Below, in pieces: positions 45,149 through 52,930 of a DNA stretch of 64,000 bases. The translations under genes were made by a program, and so were the position numbers. The DNA lies in NCBI GenBank assembly GCA_964585385.1, contig CAZPDP010000004.1, positions 62,001 to 126,000 on the forward strand, in the 5' to 3' direction. Source of the stretch: JAGXLC01 sp964585385. GTDB taxonomy: Bacteria > Bacteroidota > Bacteroidia > Bacteroidales > UBA12077. The notes under the pieces are model-generated. The model had not been told where the DNA came from. It did not search any database and saw only the letters and a list, made by a program, of their open reading frames with translations. How positions within the stretch are numbered: the first letter of the stretch is position 1; the number at the start of each line of letters is the position of its first letter.

Positions 45149-45655
45149 TTACAATAACAGGTTTATAATCCATTGATCGGAGTGCAAATCAAGCGGAATA
45201 AAATATGCCAGACCTGTTACTCCTGCTAATAGTACTGCCATAGCCCCGGCCAATGGGATTTTTTCTACTTCTTTAAATAAAGTGAATATCAGAAAGCCTG
45301 TTAAACTCATAAACAGGGAAAAAATAACAAATACCATATAGTTCACAGGCGAAAAAGCCAGGGTTATGACCCATAAAAACAACAAATCACCCACCCCGAA
45401 ATACCGGTTGAATATATTCACGAACCGCTTGTGTTTGATTGAAAAATAAGCGGTAACTATTGATAATTGGAGGATTACAAAGCCCGTATTGAACAAAACA
45501 TTTCTTATATGCCCCGTACCTGTCTCAAGATGGACAATATGGAGGATTAAAATCCCCAATCCAACAGGAAATAAATACCAGGAGATTGCCCGGTATTTGA
45601 AATCCTGTATTGAAATTATGATAAGCCAAAAAATAAAAGCAAACTGCACAATCAT
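45149..45655 (-). CDS. Short A24 family prepilin peptidase
   Basis: A 168-residue inner-membrane aspartyl protease with about five to six helices. The two catalytic Asp motifs are visible: SIQDFKYRAISW near the N-terminus (Asp18) and RYFGVGDLLFLW (GxGD) in the middle. It lacks the N-terminal cytoplasmic/methyltransferase domain of PilD/GspO. It should process the four pilin-like proteins of this operon, which share an unusual Ala at -1. Its ATG directly follows the TAG of the LamG gene. Confidence 0.82.
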   Translation of the reverse strand: MIVQFAFIFWLIIISIQDFKYRAISWYLFPVGLGILILHIVHLETGTGHIRNVLFNTGFVILQLSIVTAYFSIKHKRFVNIFNRYFGVGDLLFLWVITLAFSPVNYMVFVIFSLFMSLTGFLIFTLFKEVEKIPLAGAMAVLLAGVTGLAYFIPLDLHSDQWIINLLL

Positions 45656-46789
45656 CTACTCATCGATTATAGACTGAATTACATTTTTGAGATATTTATT
45701 CTCTTTCTCTAACTTTTCAATTCTTTTATTTTGTTCAATTACATACAGTGTAAGCTCCTCAATCTTTTCCAAAAGTTTAGCATCCATCTCACCAAGGTCT
45801 ACCCCATTCTCTTTAACCTCTTTTGCTGAAGGAATACCAGGTAAATGCTTATTGTTCCGGATAAATTCTTCAATTTCGGCGAGCGTTTCCAGGTCATAAT
45901 CCTCCTCAAATACATAATCTGACCATTCTTTCAGAGTCACATTGATTTCCTTTGCCACCATTTTCCCATCTACTGCAAATGTATAACCTTCGGGCACGTT
46001 GGTGTTTCCTATCGATACATCAGCATCATTGACATACACCCGGTTTTTCTCAATTTGCCAGCCTGATGAGGTTTTGGCTGGTTGTTCGCCATACAGAGCC
46101 TGAATTTCTTCCTCACTCAAGGCCCGGTCATAAATTCGAATATCATCTAACTTCCCATTTTGAAAATACAGAGGATTTTTATCACGGAATTTTCCGACTA
46201 ACATATCTCTTCCTGTATTATTAACGGTGGTACCTTCCGGAATTTCAATCTCTCCACTGCTTTGTCCATCAATATAGATAATAAGCTTATTGCCTCTTCT
46301 TAAACCCACAAGGTGATGCCATGAATTTAAAGATAAGGAGGTCCCGGCATCAAAAATATATTTTGTTTCCCCTTCTTCAATTCCAAAAGTAGGAATGTTG
46401 TCATTTCTGTTCCCACAGTCTAAATACCACTCATTGGTGCCAGGTGATGCTCCTGTATTCCACTTTGAAATACAAACGCCTCTCCAGGATTTGGTGGTAT
46501 TATACTTGTAAACCCAAACAGAAATAGTAAAATCTTCCGATCCAAAATCGAAAGTACCATCATCCGGAATTAAGATGCTTTTGTGTCTACTGAATTCATA
46601 CGCCCCTTTAGCATTACCCGTTCTATCAGAAGTAAGTATTGCATTATTAACCGTACCATGGTTTTCATTGGAGCTGTAATCTTTTGCGTTTCCGTCAAAA
46701 GACCAGTAACCGATATAATCATCGGGTTGGGCTAAAAGGTTCAGGGATGTAAACAACACAAATCCCATCAGAAAATTTAGTTTTTTCAT
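45656..46789 (-). CDS. Secreted LamG-domain protein with coiled-coil tail
   Basis: A 377-residue protein with a signal peptide ending LNLLAQP. Residues about 25-230 form a LamG/concanavalin-like jelly roll (GYWSFDGNAKDYSSNENHGT, FTISVWVYKYN, SWHHLVGLRRGNKLIIYIDG, LDDIRIYDRALSEEEIQALY). The C-terminal part matches the end of Bacteroidota tail-fibre-like proteins (HLPGIPSAKEVKENGVDLGE) and closes in a coiled coil (EKIEELTLYVIEQNKRIEKLEK). It lacks a type IX sorting domain. Encoded between the major pseudopilin and the prepilin peptidase, it is a candidate substrate or surface partner of this secretion system. Confidence 0.75.
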   Translation of the reverse strand: MKKLNFLMGFVLFTSLNLLAQPDDYIGYWSFDGNAKDYSSNENHGTVNNAILTSDRTGNAKGAYEFSRHKSILIPDDGTFDFGSEDFTISVWVYKYNTTKSWRGVCISKWNTGASPGTNEWYLDCGNRNDNIPTFGIEEGETKYIFDAGTSLSLNSWHHLVGLRRGNKLIIYIDGQSSGEIEIPEGTTVNNTGRDMLVGKFRDKNPLYFQNGKLDDIRIYDRALSEEEIQALYGEQPAKTSSGWQIEKNRVYVNDADVSIGNTNVPEGYTFAVDGKMVAKEINVTLKEWSDYVFEEDYDLETLAEIEEFIRNNKHLPGIPSAKEVKENGVDLGEMDAKLLEKIEELTLYVIEQNKRIEKLEKENKYLKNVIQSIIDE

Positions 46790-46938
46790 GCTTAATAAAG
46801 TTTAAATTTTAAAAATTATCTCAAGTATGCTAATAAGTTTCACTTTCAAAGGCTTAAAAAAAACCTAAACCACATAAGGCATATAAGATACATAGAAGGA
46901 AGAAAACCTATGTGCTTTCATATATCATACATAGGTTG

Positions 46939-47343
46939 TCAGTCCTTCACTACTTCCTTTAGCTTCTTATCCTGATCAATTTCCCAGACATTATACACCC
47001 CGTCACCGTCAAAATCCACCACAGCTGTCGCTGTTGCTTTGAAACTATTTACAGAAGCTTCGACTATGTTTATTTTATAATTTGCATTCCCACCTTCTGT
47101 GGTAAGCTTTTGATGCTCAAAGCCAATCTCTTCGAATTCCCTGGAGTATCTTGAATGCATATAAAAATAACTTTGTTCGAGGGTGTATAAATGTTCGAGC
47201 TGTATCTTTGCTTCTGTACTTTTGGCTTTAGTGATTAGAGGCATCAGATTAGGAAGAGCCAGTAATACGAGGATACCGATAATGACCAAAACCACTAACA
47301 ATTCCGTAAGTGTAAAAGCCGCCAGCTTTTTCATTTTTGGCAT
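46939..47343 (-). CDS. gspG: Major pseudopilin / type IV pilin (GspG-like)
   Basis: A 134-residue protein. The leader MPKMKKLAA is followed by FTLTELLVVLVIIGILVLLA, the classic N-methylation helix with Glu at position 5 and Pro22-like kink (LPNLMPLI). The residue before the cleavage site is Ala. The C-terminal end has DFDGDGVYNVWEIDQD, an acidic loop reminiscent of the calcium-binding loop of GspG. First gene of the secretion operon; the 370-base upstream region probably carries its promoter. Confidence 0.88.
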   Translation of the reverse strand: MPKMKKLAAFTLTELLVVLVIIGILVLLALPNLMPLITKAKSTEAKIQLEHLYTLEQSYFYMHSRYSREFEEIGFEHQKLTTEGGNANYKINIVEASVNSFKATATAVVDFDGDGVYNVWEIDQDKKLKEVVKD

Positions 47344-47655
47344 AAATGAGTAGTTTAATTGAATAAATGCTTTTATAAGGACAAATGATAACTCAAAATT
47401 AAAACAAAGTTTTGATTTATAAAATTCTGTTCAAAAAAACATGTGTAAACAAAACTACCATCAATAGGCATATACGGAAAGAAATTGCATCGAACGTTTT
47501 AATTTAGATGAATTCAAAATAACCTAACGGTTGAATATAATTTCACCTTAAAATCTGATATGGATGGGGAAATGTGAGTAAGGTAAAATACCGGTATCAT
47601 TGGAATAGTCGTGAATTAGCGAATAAACGGATACACAGGGTTAACAAATAAAAAA
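47344..47655. other. Intergenic region upstream of the secretion operon
   Basis: AT-rich, no coding sequence seen. It holds a small palindrome TACCGGTA near 47590. The promoter of the pseudopilin operon should lie here, but I could not identify a full -33/-7 pair. Confidence 0.5.
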
Positions 47656-47694
47656 AGCACCTAAGCTCAAGAAATAAGAAAGGAGCTTAAGTGC
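47651..47694 (-). terminator. Rho-independent terminator of the Yip1-family gene
   Basis: AGCACCTAAGCTC (47656-47668) pairs with GAGCTTAAGTGCT (47682-47694, one mismatch). On the minus strand a T run follows, 20 bases past the stop codon. Confidence 0.82.
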
Positions 47695-47714
47695 TCTGTA
47701 TGGTTCAGTGATTC

Positions 47715-48719
47715 TTACTTCTTTTCCCAGTCAATCTGGTCTTTCCAGTCTTTATCTTCTTTCAGAAAATCAAGCAGCGCGTCCTCCACATCATCTTTGG
47801 ACAGATCTTCCTCCGCACTTTTGTAATAACCCGAGTTGTCGCGGAATTCAATCATGTAGCCATCCTCTTTCATGGTGACTTTAATAAACTTTGTTCCTTG
47901 CATTAAGCTGAAAGAACTAACCTCTTCATTCAGATTTTCTATTGCATCTTTCACATCGGATTTATCAGCATCTGATAATGTTTCCCCATCGCCCATAACA
48001 ACTCTGAAGGAAGTCATCTCTTCTGTCATTTCTTCGGCGGCCTTCTGGTATTCTTTGGATACCTCTTCCGCAGCCTTTTGATAATCTTTCATCAGTTTTT
48101 CTGCTTTCTTACTGGAAAAGCCGGAATATTTCTTCACAGCAGTTCTCGTAGCCAGACCAATTATGAAAATTAACACCAGAATTCCTGCCAGAATAAAATG
48201 AATCGCTTTAGCGGGTTTTAATTCCGCTTTAAGTGATTGAGTGACACCGAAAAACAGCATATAGATTGCATAAAGATTCACCACAAGGGTGATTAGAGCT
48301 GCAAAAGTACCACCGATAGCCGCTGTGAAACCCAGAAAAGCGCTAATGGGCATAATCACCATGACAGAAGCTGTCACACGCATATTCGCCTCGAAATCAT
48401 TGCTACCTTTGGCAATAGCTGAAATAATCAGAACAATCACTGCTCCGATAAATACACCGATGACTGCCCAGATTACCGAACCCAGGAAAGCCATTACTCC
48501 AACGGCCCCACCGAAAATTCCACCGGTAAAGCCGCTAATATTCAGCAAACTCCACAGCAGAGAAAATATTCCTGCTATTACACCGTACGTTAATGCTTTT
48601 AAAATCGGTTTCCCGATTCCACCTTCGGTGGGCATTGAACTAAAATATTCTTTAGGACTCACAAGAACTTTCTTTGAGTCCTCAAAAATTTTTGATAAAC
48701 TAAAACCTTCTGATGCCAT
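47715..48719 (-). CDS. Yip1-family membrane protein
   Basis: A 334-residue protein. The first 60 residues match the start of YIP1-domain proteins (LVSPKEYFSSMPTEGGIGKP), followed by five hydrophobic helices (about residues 40-200) rich in Gly, Ala and Ile. The C-terminal 130 residues are soluble and charged, with coiled-coil pieces (KLMKDYQKAAEEVSKEYQKA). Function unknown. It has its own terminator and is likely not part of the secretion operon. Confidence 0.7.
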   Translation of the reverse strand: MASEGFSLSKIFEDSKKVLVSPKEYFSSMPTEGGIGKPILKALTYGVIAGIFSLLWSLLNISGFTGGIFGGAVGVMAFLGSVIWAVIGVFIGAVIVLIISAIAKGSNDFEANMRVTASVMVIMPISAFLGFTAAIGGTFAALITLVVNLYAIYMLFFGVTQSLKAELKPAKAIHFILAGILVLIFIIGLATRTAVKKYSGFSSKKAEKLMKDYQKAAEEVSKEYQKAAEEMTEEMTSFRVVMGDGETLSDADKSDVKDAIENLNEEVSSFSLMQGTKFIKVTMKEDGYMIEFRDNSGYYKSAEEDLSKDDVEDALLDFLKEDKDWKDQIDWEKK

Positions 48720-49191
48720 AATTTTTTATGTTTATAGATTTATAAAGGCAAGATATGGAAAATATAGGAAATGTGAAAGAATTAAGGAATTATTCTATTT
48801 ATATTTTTCTAAATTAGTTTCATATTACCCTAGATAATCATATAATGACAAACTTTCTAAATCCTAATAAGAATATTACAATCCATATAAATACGATGTT
48901 TTATAAATTTAAAGCAAACCTGAAAAAATAAATCCTTGCTACCTCCTGAAATTAAAAAACCAAACGCTATAATTTCTTTGGAATAATTATTGCCTCTGTT
49001 CAATAAAACCTGTGTAATAAATATTTTTTTGTTTAACTTTTTACATATAATAATTAAACAAAAAATACATTAAAAATGTTCCTACTTTATAATTTCTTAA
49101 AGAGAAAGCAAATAAAAATATAATAGGCACTTGAGCTTATTTAAAAAAGGTAAACAAACTCAGGTAAAAACTATAATAGAAAGCTTACGGA
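48720..49191. other. Long AT-rich intergenic region between divergent genes
   Basis: About 470 bases without a credible coding sequence. It should hold the promoters of the Yip1-family gene (minus) and the receiver gene (plus); no clear motif pair is seen. Confidence 0.5.
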
Positions 49192-49590
49192 ATGAACAAT
49201 AAACCCAAAATAACAATTATTGATAACCATCCGGATAATCTTTTGCTAATGCAGGAATTATTATCTGAAGAATTTGAGATTCTCTCAATTAGTGATCCCA
49301 GAGAGGCCATAGATTTTATTTCAGAATTTCATGCTGATTTAATAATTTCCGATAATATGATGCCTGAGCTTGATGGTATAACCCTCATAAAAAAAATAAA
49401 AATCAAATTTCCTTCTATACCTGTTATTTTAATCTCTTCAATAACAAGCCTGGAATCAGAATATGAAGCTTTCCAGGCAGGGGCAGCAACATACCTTCCC
49501 AAACCTGTTGATTTTAATGTGCTGATTAATAAAATTAAATCCATCATCAATACTAAATGTCAAAACGATGGAGTCCAATTACCCGAGTGA
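49192..49590 (+). CDS. Stand-alone response regulator receiver protein
   Basis: A 132-residue CheY-like protein. ITIIDNHPDN has the acidic Asp, LIISDNMMPELDG the phospho-acceptor Asp, VILISS the switch Ser, and YLPKPVDFNVL the conserved Lys. There is no output domain. No intact kinase lies beside it; the adjacent DNA holds remnants of another receiver gene and a PAS gene, suggesting a decayed signalling cluster. Confidence 0.88.
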   Translation: MNNKPKITIIDNHPDNLLLMQELLSEEFEILSISDPREAIDFISEFHADLIISDNMMPELDGITLIKKIKIKFPSIPVILISSITSLESEYEAFQAGAATYLPKPVDFNVLINKIKSIINTKCQNDGVQLPE

Positions 49591-49599
49591 AGGATCTTG

Positions 49600-49845
49600 G
49601 TATCTCTGTTTGTTAGTAAAACCTTTAAGCTTTCAATAAGTTCCTTATATTTTAATGGCTTAAACAATGAAAGACAGGTTTCTAACGCCTCGGCCGTCTG
49701 AGGATGCGAATGCACATCAATGAGACCTCACCCAAAAAGGCATATTATTAATTTGACATTCAGATATTTATCCTTAACTTCCATAATAACCTCTATTCCA
49801 TCTTTTTCTGGTATGATAATAACAGGAACAACAAAAAGGCCGCTT
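49600..49845 (-). pseudogene. Decayed receiver domain gene
   Basis: The minus strand encodes VVPVIIIPEKDGIEVIMEVK then DKYLNVKLI, the middle of a receiver domain, ending at an in-frame stop (CLFG, stop). Further on, in another frame, AEALETCLSLFKPLKYKELI and ESLKVLL match the C-terminal Lys-Pro and last helix. The phospho-acceptor Asp region is altered and no start codon is seen, so the gene is broken by a frameshift and substitutions. Confidence 0.65.
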
Positions 49846-49848
49846 TAA

Positions 49849-50247
49849 AGAGCTTTAAAAAATAGTTATCTTACCATCATCGATGAAAATCTGCTATCGG
49901 AAAACCTGCTCAATCATCTTCAATACCTGAACTTAACAGTTGAATGGCTGTTAAGCATTCTTAACAACCTTTCTGTTGGGTTATTTATTTCCGACAGAAA
50001 TAATTATCTGGCATATAATTCAATTTTTAAAAAAATCACTGCCCTTACCTATGAGGAAATTCAAAAATCCGGAGTTTCCTCGTTTTTTAATGAACCTGAT
50101 GACAAAAAAATAAAAGAAGATATTCGGAAGGTCCTGGAAAAAGAAACGGAAAGTTTTACCGCAAATATAGAACTGAAAAAAAACAAGGCCGGAGAAAGAA
50201 AAATTGAAAATGCATTGAGAATTCAACCGTGTAAAGGCGAGATGTAA
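49849..50247 (+). pseudogene. PAS domain remnant
   Basis: An open frame without a usable start codon encodes WLLSILNNLSVGLFISDRNN, YLAYNSIFKKITALTYEEIQ, a variable part, and FTANIELKKNKAGERKIENA before a TAA. This is one complete PAS domain (start of the sensor fold, N-S-x-F and the G-E-x-x strand). The kinase domains expected on a sensor protein are missing on both sides. It abuts the receiver remnant. Confidence 0.68.
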
Positions 50248-50271
50248 ATCTTTCTCTACTCAAAAAAATAA

Positions 50272-52920
50272 TTATGGCTGATGAATCAATTTCTTCCCAA
50301 TAATGCCATATCCCGGGCCTATCTTCAGGTAAACAACTTCACTGGTTCCGGAATTTTTCCTGTTAAAATCCAATCTCAACACATTTCTTCCGGGGGGTAG
50401 GTTGTGAAAAGAAAACTGATTAAATAGCTGGCCGGAAGTATTATATGCATCAATTGTCAACCGTTTAAGAGGCTTTTTTAACTCTAACACAAGATGAACC
50501 TTATCTTTAAAGGGGTTGGGATACAGCTTCACAACATCAGTCCATTCTGTGTATTGAATTACCTGTGTTGTATTAGGTGTAACCTCGAAATGAATTTTGA
50601 ACATCAAAACAGAATCATCGTAACTTTGTGAAACGGCTATATCGGCGGGATAATCTCCAGTATCTATATCCAAAGCTGAAAAAATGCATTTTAATTCTGT
50701 ACTGTCACCGGGAAGTATTGAATCTTCAGGATTCCTGATGGTCAACCATGGGAGTTCGCTTAAATCAGTCTGAACCTGGTAATAAATTGTGTCTTTGCTT
50801 TGGTTAATCAAGGAAAATAGCGCCGAATCTTTTTTATTTTGTTCTAATGAAAGGGCAAAAGAATCCACACTAATGGCAAGCACAGGTTCGTAAATTACTT
50901 CAACAAATACCGGTATCTTCATTAAAAAATCTGAATCATCAGTAAGAATAATATCTATCTGCGAAGTGCCCAGCGGTAATTCTTCCGGATCAATCTGTAC
51001 AGAAATATCCGTGCTGGTTTGTTTTTCCAGTAAACCGGAAGCATTTTGAATCAGAAGGTTCTCCGCGTAACTTGAATCTTCCAAAGAGAGGTTATAACCG
51101 GCATCATTGACAGAGATATTAGACAGGGTAAATTTTAATGAGTCAGTATTAAACCTTACCAAACTAAAATGCAATGTATCCGGTTCTACACTAAACACTT
51201 CAGAACTATTGACAATCAGTTCTACGGGAAGAGTTTCTGATTTCCCGTTATCGTAGTTCAAATCAATGGCTGCATTATAAACTCCCACATCCAGCTCTGC
51301 AGCATCAAGTGTTACATAGATACTGTCAACCGTTTCCCGGCTTATACTTCCACTTTGCCTGCTCACGGATATCCACCCATCCCCTGTTTCGTAACGAATA
51401 TCAACCGAATAATTCAAAATCCCCACACCCACATTTTCTATTTTGAGGAGTTTTGTTTCTGAAGAGTCAATCAAAAGATATTCTGAGAAAGAAGTCGGTT
51501 CAGCTTTTAATACAGGTACTTGCTTGAGTTCAACGTCTACCCGGGTAGTTTGTCCCTCTTCAACCTGAACATTGTAAACAGTATCCTTATTGAATCCGGG
51601 AGAATAAAACTCCAAATCATACGTGCCCGTTGCAATCATTCTGTGGTAATTGCCTACATCCGGGTCTGTGAAAACCATTGAACTGTCTTTTTCTGTATCG
51701 TGATTCAGAACTGTAACCCGGGCTTCAAGAGGATTACCAAGGGTATCTGTTACAATGCCACGGATTCCGTATAGGCACTCTCTCATATACAAGAACAAAG
51801 CCTCCCGGTTATACTCCCAGTAATCAGGCAGTAGGTCAGAAGAAAGCAGCTTAGTGTCTGAAATTTCCATCGTTACTTCTCTTCCATGCTGAAAATAAGT
51901 CATATAGTCCTGCCTGCCACCATAGATGGAATACCAGTCGTACCCATTTATAATGCCTGAGGAAGTAATGGATTTAAAATAACCAGACGGACTATGCTCT
52001 ATGGCGGAATTTGCATAGACGAGTGAAATATGCTGAAGCCATTCTTCATCGGGGTGTGCCCTGCTGGTCCCGTCCCAAGGGTAATTGGCTACTTCTGTTC
52101 CCCCGTGAAAATTGGCAGAAAGCACAATATTCCGTTCTTCTGCAAAGTTCATCATGGCTTTTGTTTCCGGCTGCCAGGCATTACCATCGGGATGCTCTCC
52201 ATCAATGGGGTCATGAAAATTCCTGTTTAAATCTACATTATTGGCATTGCCCCTGTGTGCTCCGGAAAGGGTTTCGTCTCCTCCTCCATAAGTACCATCC
52301 GGGTTAGCGTTAGGATTGATATAAATTTCTATTTCATCGACTAACGATTTGATTTCCTGACTAGTATCGTATGTAGTCAGTAGGCTGTCAATCATTCGAA
52401 GCATAAGCACATAGCCGGTAGTTTCATCGCCATGCATGGTGCTTGTATAGAAGAATTCCGGCTCATCCTCTTCGGTATCCGGATTGTCTGTAATTTTCAG
52501 GACAAGCAAATTTCGCCCCTCCACAGTTGTACCAATCGTATCAAGCTTGCATATTTCGGGATAATTGGCGGCATAATTTTGCATCATCTCCATATAAACC
52601 CCGTAGGTTGGGTATTTATCCCAATTGGCCATATCGGATACCGATGTAGCCATATCCACTGACTTGGATGATAAATCGTAAGGTTCGGTGAGCTTAAAGC
52701 TGTAATCTGTTTTGTTCCTGAAATCTTCCAGTTGTGAGCCGGTAGCATATGCATAAACGGTATCCCCAACGACATTATCAATAGAGATAATTCTGGTGAT
52801 AGTATGAAGGTCATCCCTGCTTTTCAAAATAAACCGGATGTAATTTTCCTCATCTGTCTGCGAGTATATATTCAACACAAACAATACAGGCATCAGGAAA
52901 AGCAGGAACGTCTTTTTCAT
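50272..52920 (-). CDS. Secreted M14 zinc carboxypeptidase with type IX sorting domain
   Basis: An 882-residue exported metallopeptidase. Signal peptide ends LNIYSQT. The M14 catalytic domain (about residues 100-385) has zinc ligands His163 and Glu166 (MHGDETTG) and His272 (NFHGG), Arg233 in NNVDLNRNF, and catalytic Glu352 in EVTMEIS. A carboxypeptidase regulatory-like domain follows (RGIVTDTLGNPLEARVTVLN, about 390-480), then three repeats of beta-sandwich segments with LKIENVGVGILNYSV-like patterns. The last 80 residues (LYPNPFKDKVHLVLEL to GKKLIHQP) are a type A C-terminal sorting domain, so the enzyme should leave the cell by the type IX system. Confidence 0.92.
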   Translation of the reverse strand: MKKTFLLFLMPVLFVLNIYSQTDEENYIRFILKSRDDLHTITRIISIDNVVGDTVYAYATGSQLEDFRNKTDYSFKLTEPYDLSSKSVDMATSVSDMANWDKYPTYGVYMEMMQNYAANYPEICKLDTIGTTVEGRNLLVLKITDNPDTEEDEPEFFYTSTMHGDETTGYVLMLRMIDSLLTTYDTSQEIKSLVDEIEIYINPNANPDGTYGGGDETLSGAHRGNANNVDLNRNFHDPIDGEHPDGNAWQPETKAMMNFAEERNIVLSANFHGGTEVANYPWDGTSRAHPDEEWLQHISLVYANSAIEHSPSGYFKSITSSGIINGYDWYSIYGGRQDYMTYFQHGREVTMEISDTKLLSSDLLPDYWEYNREALFLYMRECLYGIRGIVTDTLGNPLEARVTVLNHDTEKDSSMVFTDPDVGNYHRMIATGTYDLEFYSPGFNKDTVYNVQVEEGQTTRVDVELKQVPVLKAEPTSFSEYLLIDSSETKLLKIENVGVGILNYSVDIRYETGDGWISVSRQSGSISRETVDSIYVTLDAAELDVGVYNAAIDLNYDNGKSETLPVELIVNSSEVFSVEPDTLHFSLVRFNTDSLKFTLSNISVNDAGYNLSLEDSSYAENLLIQNASGLLEKQTSTDISVQIDPEELPLGTSQIDIILTDDSDFLMKIPVFVEVIYEPVLAISVDSFALSLEQNKKDSALFSLINQSKDTIYYQVQTDLSELPWLTIRNPEDSILPGDSTELKCIFSALDIDTGDYPADIAVSQSYDDSVLMFKIHFEVTPNTTQVIQYTEWTDVVKLYPNPFKDKVHLVLELKKPLKRLTIDAYNTSGQLFNQFSFHNLPPGRNVLRLDFNRKNSGTSEVVYLKIGPGYGIIGKKLIHQP

Positions 52921-52930
52921 GGTAAAACTG

